NCBI GenBank assembly: GCA_963920575.1
Contig: OY986965.1
Span: 12,600,290-12,664,289, forward strand
Direction: 5' to 3'
Source: Narthecium ossifragum
Lineage: Eukaryota > Streptophyta > Magnoliopsida > Dioscoreales > Nartheciaceae
Length of the DNA stretch: 64,000 bases
Shown here: piece by piece, positions 56,721 through 64,000 of the stretch
Position numbering within the stretch: the stretch's first letter is position 1
Layout: each line of letters begins with the position of its first letter
Position numbers and translations under genes: made by a program
The notes under the pieces: model-generated
Database searches by the model: none
Told to the model about the DNA's origin: nothing
What the model saw: the letters and a program-made list of their open reading frames with translations, nothing else

Positions 56721-57983
56721 AGATAAAAAAATCCCCTTGACTTATGACCCAGTTATACTTGCATCATCAAGAAAATATAAACTGCTACATATTAAGGTAT
56801 TTCAAAACAATTAGTATATTTTTTTTACTAGAAGGCGAAACCGAGATATTGTTATTGCATTTTTCTTTTAGCTTTTTTTGAAGATCGACCATTTTCCAAT
56901 ATATTTAGGAGTTTCGTGTTAGTGGTGTGCAAAAAGGCTGTTTTTGAGCCAAATCAAGTTGAACTCTAGTTTGTTCGTGCCGGCTCATATTAAAACATAC
57001 TTTAGGCTCAAGTTCAAGCTCGAGCTCGATTCGAGCATGAAGATGGAGCTCGAGCTCGATTCAGCTATGAGTTTAACAAGCTCTAAGTTTGCTTTGCAAG
57101 CCTCCTAGCCAAGCTTTGGAGCTTATCCAGTCTAATTCAATAATTTATATTATATATAGATTGATAAATTATATCATTTATAAAATAAGCTCAAGTTAGA
57201 CTCATAAGCCTATGATTTGGGCTTAAGTATGGTCGAGTTCGAGCTCGAAACGTATTAAAGGCTATTTTTACGTTCGAACCTATTTGTTTCTAATATGTGT
57301 ACACCGAGTCTTGTTTGACTCAAGCTACTTGTTTTGTGATGGATGCCTAGAATAAAACCAATGTATATGACTCAAACTGCTCCTTTCGATATAAGCTAGT
57401 CTACACTTTAAGGCTAATGAATCAAATTATTTATTCCCTCAAGATATATACACTAAGCTTAAAATGAGTCAAGTTCATATTTGCCCCAAGATGCATAGAC
57501 TGAATCAAATTAGCGTCAAATTTCTTTGTTTCTATATGGTTTGGATTAATCCAACTCAATTGTTAGACCAAACCCAATCTGAATCAAATTGCTCCTAACA
57601 TCTGGTTCTCATATATTTAAATTGAGTCTAACCGGAGTCGAAATAATTCTAGTACTTGTAAACCAATTTGATCACTTTCAAAAATTGAACTCAAAACTAC
57701 ATGGTTATGAGGGCTAGATATAATTCCAAATTTCCAATCTGAGTTGATCTCTTTCGTAAATTAGACTCGAATTTATTATGCTAAGCTCATTTCCAAAAAA
57801 TTCGTGTCTTTCCTCCAAAATATTTCAGGGTCCCGCGCAACCCCTCCCGGGCAATCCCTAAAAAAGACCCTATTCACACGCATTCTTCCTTATCCCCTCA
57901 AGGGCAAAAGCAAGGAGGAAAAGAGGCGAGGACGACAAGCGAGGCGAGGCCGAGGGTGAGGGAGCGACAGGCGACAAGGGGAT
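56721..57983. other. Unassigned stretch with GAGCTCGAGCTCG motifs
   Basis: AT-rich sequence without a gene. 57010-57060 has two copies of GAGCTCGAGCTCGATTC, and 57236-57250 has GAGTTCGAGCTCGAAAC, which may be ends of an old DNA transposon. The last 150 bp become GC- and purine-rich, similar in composition to 63850-63900 on the other side of element F2. Confidence 0.35.
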
Positions 57984-59465
57984 TGATGTGCTATCACATG
58001 CACTCAAAAATAAAACCAATACTCTTTAAGATAAATGTAGTAGTGCGAGTACGAGTCGATCCCACGAAGTGTGTTTAGCCTAGTTTTGTGCTTAGTGAAC
58101 AAAGATGAGGGGTTTTAAAAGTGAGGAAAAACAATAAAAAAAAATTAATCTAAAGCGAAGAATTGAATTAAATCAAGAGAAAAAACCTTGGTCTGAGTCA
58201 ACATCCACCATCGGAATCCAACAACTGATCATAGATGCAAGTATCAATCAATTCATACCATGAATATTCACCGTTCGAATGAAATTCGAATCTCTCCTCA
58301 ATCTTAGTTAATTAGAAACAAGCGATCTAATCAACCCTAACTACTAAACAACCTAAGACAAGCGCTGTAGATTTAATCTAGTAGCAGCGTTAAGAATAGG
58401 GAGATCGATGAAGCTAAACAACACAAGCACGAGCGGTTGCATTTAATCTAGTCAAATATTCTTCCAAAGACCTAACAATCTCTGAAACGCAGTAGATTAT
58501 TAAACCCTAGTTGCTTCGCAGATTAGAGGGATCAAACAATTCCGGATTTGATATCCAACATAGCAGTAGATCGCAATGAATAATAAACTAGTAGCGCTCC
58601 TAACAATTAGACAAGACAATCATGAATATTTAATAACAGAAGAACATTCAATACTCATCTATAAACTGAACAATAAAAATAAATTAGATCTCACAGTTTC
58701 ATTGATTCCGAGGTTTCAGTCTCCTCGACCAATGAACAAGATTTAGCCACGCAGGGCCATCGAGAACAATTCTCCAAAAGATTTTATTAAACAAGAGAAA
58801 ACCTAGGAAAATATAAAGGAGGAGAAAGAGCAGCCAAAAGTATCCAAAAATCCCCCCTCAAACCCTAGAAAGAGTCCTATTTATAGCCCCAAAGTCTCTC
58901 CATCAACGGATTAGATCTAAACCGTTGATTTTCTTCACTGGGAAATTGCGATCGATCGGACTATGGGTGTTGGATCGATCGGTTGCGTAAAAATCCTCTG
59001 TCTCTGGCTATTCCCGAGTCCGATCGATCGGACTTTAGGTGTCCGATCGATCGGACCCCATAGGTGTTCTGTCACGTTTCTGCATAGTTGGATCGATCGG
59101 ACCCTGGGTGTCGGATCGATCGGACGTTCTAGCGTATTTACTGTTCTGCCATACAGACTGCGCCATCGGTACTAAAATTGCTATAACTTCCTCTAGGAAA
59201 CTCGGAATCTCGAACCGTAAAATTCTCCAGAAACTAGACTTCAAGAGCTTTCCAAACATATATGGTACATCATCTGATTCCTCATGAGCAGGTACAGATT
59301 AATCTTTAAAGTTGATCTATGCACTCTTTTCAGCTTCTTTTCGACTTGAGGACTTCAATTGCATCCTAAATCAAAATATAAGAATAATGAGTGTATTTAG
59401 GAACTAAATAAGCACAGGAGACTAAGTATTAAGGGATAAAAATATAACATTATGCATCATCATCA
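57984..59465 (-). mobile_element. 3' LTR of F2
   Basis: TGATGTGCTATCACATG...ATGCATCATCATCA on the plus strand. TATA region near 58880 (TCCTATTTATAGCC). Palindromes at 58945-59130, including the 18-bp AGTCCGATCGATCGGACT (59017-59034). Confidence 0.93.
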
Positions 59466-59479
59466 AATTCCCCCACACT
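59466..59479 (-). other. Polypurine tract of F2
   Basis: Minus strand AGTGTGGGGGAATT directly before the LTR start TGATGATGATG. Upstream CGAGGACGAGCAAAAGCT is the usual Athila/Tat context. Confidence 0.92.
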
Positions 59480-60996
59480 CAGCTTTTGCTCGTCCTCGGG
59501 CAAAACTAAAATTCACTCTACTCAAGATATCAAGGTTGCAACGCCATCAACAAAGAACAATCAAGCTTTTCACAAGACTCATAACACGTCATGAACAAAC
59601 ATTTTTAGACAACTTAAAAAATTAATCAGTAAGCATTTCCACTTGACTATGGAGCATACTAAATAAGTAGACCCTCACGGAAATTAACACTCCACTCTCA
59701 AGTGTTTGAAGGGTATGTATTTCACTCAAATTCATTTCAATGAAAATGATCTACCATAAGCTTGCATATCTTCTCATTCTCTACCACTAGAATCACATGA
59801 ATAACACAAATCATAATGACTTCAAAAGGTTGTAATGGGGTCCAGGATTAAGGTGAGAAATATTTGGGAATGTAGCTCAAAAGCCAATGGAACTAATGGA
59901 GCAAAAATGCATCAATAAGATATGTACAACCAATCACTCCATTCAGCAACTTCTTCAATTTGGATTTAACATACTCAAATCATATAACATTACGACCTTG
60001 GCAAAGAGATTGTTCAAATGAATACTTTTTAACTGAAATAGTGAACCATCTTTTGCAAAAGCTTCCACCTTTGTAGAGATCATACATAAACATACCCCTT
60101 TCTTGGAGTATTAGGAGGATTCATACCCACATATTGTAGCATGAGAAAAGTTTCCTCCTTCACTTTCTTTTTCTTTTCCTTTTTTTTTCTTCTTTTCTTT
60201 TTTTTCAGAAACAACATTCTCACGAATTGAGTATGAAAAATATACTCCACTTCACCAATCATAGCCATACCACGATCCAAACACCCCCACACTTGAAACT
60301 TGCACACCCATACACGTCATAATGATGATCAATACTCCACTAGTTTTATGGCTTGGGTAACGGAAATATTTTTCAGGTTTAAGGCTTGTAATGTGGGTTA
60401 ACAATGAAGTCAATAAGGCTCAAAGGTGTTTAGCCAAAGGAAAAATTAATTACAAGGTAGGCTATTGGGCTTATGTAGCTTATAACAAAGGTGGCCTTAA
60501 TCATATTCATGTATACATGTGTCAATGTGACCTTGAATAGAATCAAAGCAAGTTCTAGAGAAACAAATCCATGGAAGAGTATCTCTCATGAAAGAAAATA
60601 GTGAGACTGAAATGAATGTATCAGTTTAAAGGCTCAAAATCTCACCAGCTTTTGTCTACTCATTCAGTCACTATCATCACAAGGAAAATAACTCAACTAA
60701 TTAATTTCAAGTTACAAAATTACTCATTCAATCATGTTATGAATATGTCAAGCTTAACTAGTTCTCGCTCATGGCATATGCAACCTAGATCTCCTCACCC
60801 ACACTTGAAACTGACATTGTCCCCAATGTAAGGTGGAATGCAAAGAAAAGGTAAATATGGAAATGCGAAAATAAAAAGAGAAAGGAACGAACTCCCCTTG
60901 GGTTGCCTTCCAAGCAGCGCTTTTGTTTATGAGTTGCACAGGAATGGTTCACTGCATGTCTGGGTGAATTCTTCATGTATCACAGGGGGTACTCAA
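59480..60996 (-). other. Non-coding 3' part of the F2 internal region
   Basis: About 1.5 kb between the ORF and the purine tract, rich in short T/C tracts (60160-60210), with no open frame of note. The phrase CCACACTTGAAACT occurs twice (60288 and 60798 areas). Confidence 0.6.
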
Positions 60997-62263
60997 TCAC
61001 CTACAAAGCAAAAGCAAAGCAAAGCAAAACAAAAGCAAACATGCATGCACACAACCTAAAAATAATTCAAGCACTCTCAAGCACACAAGAAAGTAAATAA
61101 AGCAAACTAAAGCACTATATACAATAAGTTTTAATCGTGCCCTCGGTGGCTGTTCTCTAGCAAGATGGTATGCAAAAGCAATGGATGCCATAATATGGAT
61201 ATTTAACCTCAATAGTGCCACCAAGGTTAATTTAGCATATGAATCCAAGTGGCATATTTCAAAAATGAAAACTAGCTTTTCCATTCTAACACTAGTAAAC
61301 AAGATAGCTAGATCTCTTAAACAGAAATACTTATCATCATGGTGATCAAGAAGAAAGGGGTCAACATTATGCTCAACTATAATCGAATCATCCATTGATC
61401 TATTGATAATGTCGTCGTTCGCATTGTCAAAGATGTCAAGATCACATGATCGAAAATAAATCCGTCGAGATATTAAAATATCTACTAAGGTCATCTCCTT
61501 TTTAACCACTAATGAAGATGAGATAGTCACAGGAAATATACCTCGCGGCATAACAGGAATGCTTTCAACTTCAGCTAGAGGAGGTTCTTCGAATAAGTGC
61601 TCCTTGTGTTCTCGACGGTCGATTGGCCTACACTGGGCAGCTTCTTCATTTGCATTTTGTAGAAATTCCCCCCGAAGCATCTCCAACCGCAGAAGTCAGT
61701 GAAATATCATCATTAATTTCATGAACCGACAAAGAATCACAAGTATTATGACATATATCATTATCATCAGAAACAAAAGCATCACAAGTATTATCCTTAC
61801 AAACATGAGGTATAGAATCATATCTATCAACTTCTTTATCAAAAGAGTGACTCACATTAGCTAGTTGTCTAACTATGATTTCTAGCTCGTCTAACACGTG
61901 TGAGTGATTAACTTGGTCAATTATTAGTGGCTCTTGTTGCATTTGTGACTGAGCAATGAAGGGATTCTCAGTTTTGTCACGTTCCCTAGAAAATCTTTCC
62001 TCAACCCAAGAATTACGAATTCCTCTTAAGAAATTATTATTTTCTTCAATTGCCTTCAGAATCTCTTCCAAAGATGGCTCTTGCTGTGCTTGAAACTGCC
62101 AACTAGGGTAGGTATGATCTCTAAAATCCAAATTATAAGAATATGAATATGAATCATAGGCCGGGCTTTAGAAACCATATGTTTCATTATTGTAAACGGG
62201 TCCATAACCAAAAGGCAAATCATCATTCCATATGTCACCCGGTGGCATATTATAATTGGCCAT
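60997..62263 (-). pseudogene. ORF of non-autonomous element F2, unknown protein
   Basis: Starting at ATG 62263 the protein begins MANYNMPPGDIWNDD, then Tyr-rich YGPVYNNETYGF, a TAA (about 62168), SPAYDSYSYSYN and DFRDHTYPSW. An acidic, Gln/Glu-rich middle follows (EEILKAIEENNNFLRG; LEIIVRQLANVSHSFD). At a C-run near 61668-61674 the frame changes and continues EFLQNANEEAAQ, DRREHKEHLFEEPP, MTLVDILISRR and FCLRDLAILFTS to about 60997. The total is about 420 codons with one stop and one shift, so coding was maintained until recently. The part IVRQLANVSHSF faintly recalls the coiled segment of Athila gag, so it may be a gag-derived protein. No enzyme motif is visible. Its hydrophobic tail is encoded by an A/C-rich stretch and may not be real. 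Confidence 0.6.
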
Positions 62264-62342
62264 ATATTCAAACCATAAAAACTATATAAATTTTTTTTTT
62301 TAAATAAAGATCACTATAAGCACAAAAATCAACTAGAATCAC

Positions 62343-62360
62343 TCCCCGGCAACGGGGCCA
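62343..62360 (-). other. Primer-binding site of F2 (Athila/Tat type)
   Basis: Minus strand TGGCCCCGTTGCCGGGGA, one base from the conserved TGGCGCCGTTGCCGGGGA, 5 nt inside the 5' LTR. Confidence 0.93.
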
Positions 62361-62365
62361 AAATT

Positions 62366-63846
62366 TGATGTGCTGTCACAGGCACTCAAAAATAAAACCA
62401 ATACTCTTTAAGATAAATGTAGTAGTGTGACTACGAGTCGATCCCACGAAGTGTGTTTAGCCTAGTTTTGTGCTTAGTGAACAAAGATAGGGGGTTTTAA
62501 ACGTGAGGAAAAACAATAAAAAAAAATAATCTAAAGCGAAGAATTGAATTAAATAAAGAGAACAAACCTTGGTCTGAGTCAACATCCACCATCGGAATCC
62601 AACAACTGATCATAGATGCAAGTATCAATCAATTCATACCATGGATATTCACCGTTCGAATGAAATTCGAATCTCTCCTCAATCTTAGTTAATTAGAAAC
62701 AAGCGATCTAATCAACCCTAACTACTAAACAACCTAAGACAAGCGCTGTAGATTTAATCTAGTAGCAGCGTTAAGAATAGGGAGATCGATGGAGCTAAAC
62801 AACACAAGCACGAGAGGTTGCATTTAATCTAGTCAAATATTCTTCCTAAGACCTAACAATCTCTGAAACGCAGTAGATTATTAAACCCTAGTTGCTTCGC
62901 AGATTAGTGGGATCAAACAATTCCGGATTTGATATCCAACCTAGCAGTAGATCGCAATGAATAATAAACTAGTAGCGCTCCTAACAATTAGACAAGACAA
63001 TCATGAATATTTAATAACAGAAGAACATTCAATACTCATCTATAAACTGAACAATAAAAATAAATTAAATCTCACAGTTTCATTGATTCCGAGGTTTCAG
63101 TCTCCTCGACCAAGGATCAAGATTTAGCTACGCAGGGCCATCGAGAACAATCCTCCAAAAGATTTTATTAAACAAGAGAAAACCTAGGAAAATATAAAGG
63201 AGGAGAAAGAGCAGCCAAAAGTGTCCAAGAATCCCCCCTCAAACCCTAGAAAGAGTCCTATTTATAGCCCCAAAGTCTCTCCATCAACAGATTAGATCTA
63301 AACCGTTGATTTTCTTCACTAAGAAAGTCCGATCGATCGGACTATGGGTGTTGGATCGATCGGTTGCGTAAAAATCCTCCGTCTCTGGCTATTCCCGAGT
63401 CCGATCGATCGGACTTTAGGTGTCCGATCGATCGGAGCCCATAGGTGTTCTGTCACGTTTCTGCATAGTCGGATCGATCGGACCCTGGGTGTCGGATTGA
63501 TCGGACGCTCCAGCGTATTTACTGTTCTGTCATCCAGACTGCGCCATCAGTACTAAAATTGCCGTAACTTCCTCTTGGAAACTCGGAATCTCGAACCGTA
63601 AAATTCTCCAGAAACTAGACTTCAAAAACTTTCCAACGATATATGGCATATCATCTGATTCCTCATGAGCAGGTACAGATTAATCTTTAAAGTTGATCCA
63701 TGCACTCTTTTCAGCTTCTTTTCGACTTGAGGACTTCAATTGCATCCTATATCAAAATATAAGAATAGTGAGTGTATTTATGAACTAAATAAGCACATGA
63801 GACTAAGTATTAAGGGATAAAAATATAACATTATGCATCATCATCA
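62366..63846 (-). mobile_element. 5' LTR of F2
   Basis: TGATGTGCTGTCACAGG...ATGCATCATCATCA on the plus strand, almost identical to 57984-59465. Palindromes at 63328-63510, including AGTCCGATCGATCGGACT at 63398-63415. TATA on the minus strand near 63258. Confidence 0.93.
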
Positions 63847-63914
63847 AATGAGGGGCGGGGCGAGGGGCGGGCGGCGGGGGGAGGGCGGGGCGTGATCTCC
63901 GACCCAGGGCGTAC

Positions 63915-64000
63915 ATGGATCCATCCAACTTACGCTTCCGTGAGGCCTCCTCCGATCACCATTCTCTCTCGAGCGCTCTAGGGTTTGGAGCCGCCGAGCC
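63915..64000 (+). CDS. Possible 5' end of an unidentified gene (partial)
   Basis: An ATG at 63915 opens 28 codons (MDPSNLRFREASSDHHSLSS...) that run off the window without a stop. The sequence is GC-rich, unlike the flanking retroelement, and a telo-box-like CTAGGGTTT lies at about 63980. If the gene is real, element F2 sits just upstream, separating it from the GC-rich segment 57830-57983. No family can be named from 28 residues. It could also be leader sequence. Confidence 0.35.
   Translation, partial: MDPSNLRFREASSDHHSLSSALGFGAAE

Larger units (their letters stand above)
57984..63846 (-). mobile_element. Non-autonomous Athila/Tat-like retrotransposon F2
   Basis: Two nearly identical LTRs (1482 and 1481 bp) flank a 2.9-kb internal region with primer site, polypurine tract and one ORF family but no RT, RNase H or integrase motif. 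It must depend on proteins from another element. Orientation is minus, set by the primer site at 62343-62360 and the purine tract at 59466-59479. The outer flanks are GGGAT and AATGA, so no target duplication is evident. LTR divergence is low by eye (one difference in about 100 bp sampled), implying a young insertion. Confidence 0.9.

Overview
The window is nuclear DNA of a flowering plant with a large, transposon-rich genome. Evidence: long-LTR Ty3/gypsy solo LTRs, Athila/Tat-type elements with the TGGNNCCGTTGCCGGGGA primer site, a plant Helitron, CACTA termini, and one spliced plant-type gene. The 5'-GC-rich coding bias of that gene fits a monocot, but the sequence does not fix the species. 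There are no bacterial operons, CRISPR arrays, rRNA or tRNA genes.

Layout. 1-2.6 kb: 3' part of a Helitron (ends CTAG at 2546) beside a CACTA terminus (2623). 2.8-5.1 kb: solo LTR family D inside AT-rich sequence, then a degenerate LTR (E). 6.2-10.8 kb: family C LTR split by a family A solo LTR. 11.4-12.9 kb: CACTA 5' end, then solo LTR J. 13.7-16.7 kb: family B LTR split by another family A LTR. 16.9-20.6 kb: repeat-rich LTR-like DNA and a GC-rich coding fragment, then a 200-N gap. 20.8-27.13 kb: a Helitron with a decayed RepHel gene and a clear 3' hairpin/CTAG end. 27.5-29.06 kb: the only intact gene, a four-exon strictosidine-synthase-like (SSL) gene on the minus strand. 30.1-30.7 kb: a second family B solo LTR. 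31.0-56.2 kb: a nest built on an Athila/Tat-like element (H). Its 5' LTR holds an internally deleted family A gypsy element (32079-40090), which itself holds solo LTR F1. Its gag is interrupted by LTR C2, which holds D2 and A2, and A2 holds A3. It is also interrupted by F3, which holds A4, and by A5. 56.2-58.0 kb: a CACTA 5' end with subterminal repeats and unassigned DNA. 58.0-63.85 kb: a two-LTR non-autonomous Athila/Tat-like element (F2) with its own ORF. The last 150 bp may open another gene.

Most insertions were delimited from the sequence by TG...CA ends plus 4-5 bp target duplications. They give a relative order: H gag, then C2, then A2, then A3; and H LTR, then the family A element, then F1. 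The strongest unexplained pattern is that several LTR families (A, C, E, F, H and, more weakly, J and B) carry arrays of short palindromes centred on TCGA upstream of the TATA-like box. Their arms differ between copies while staying self-complementary.
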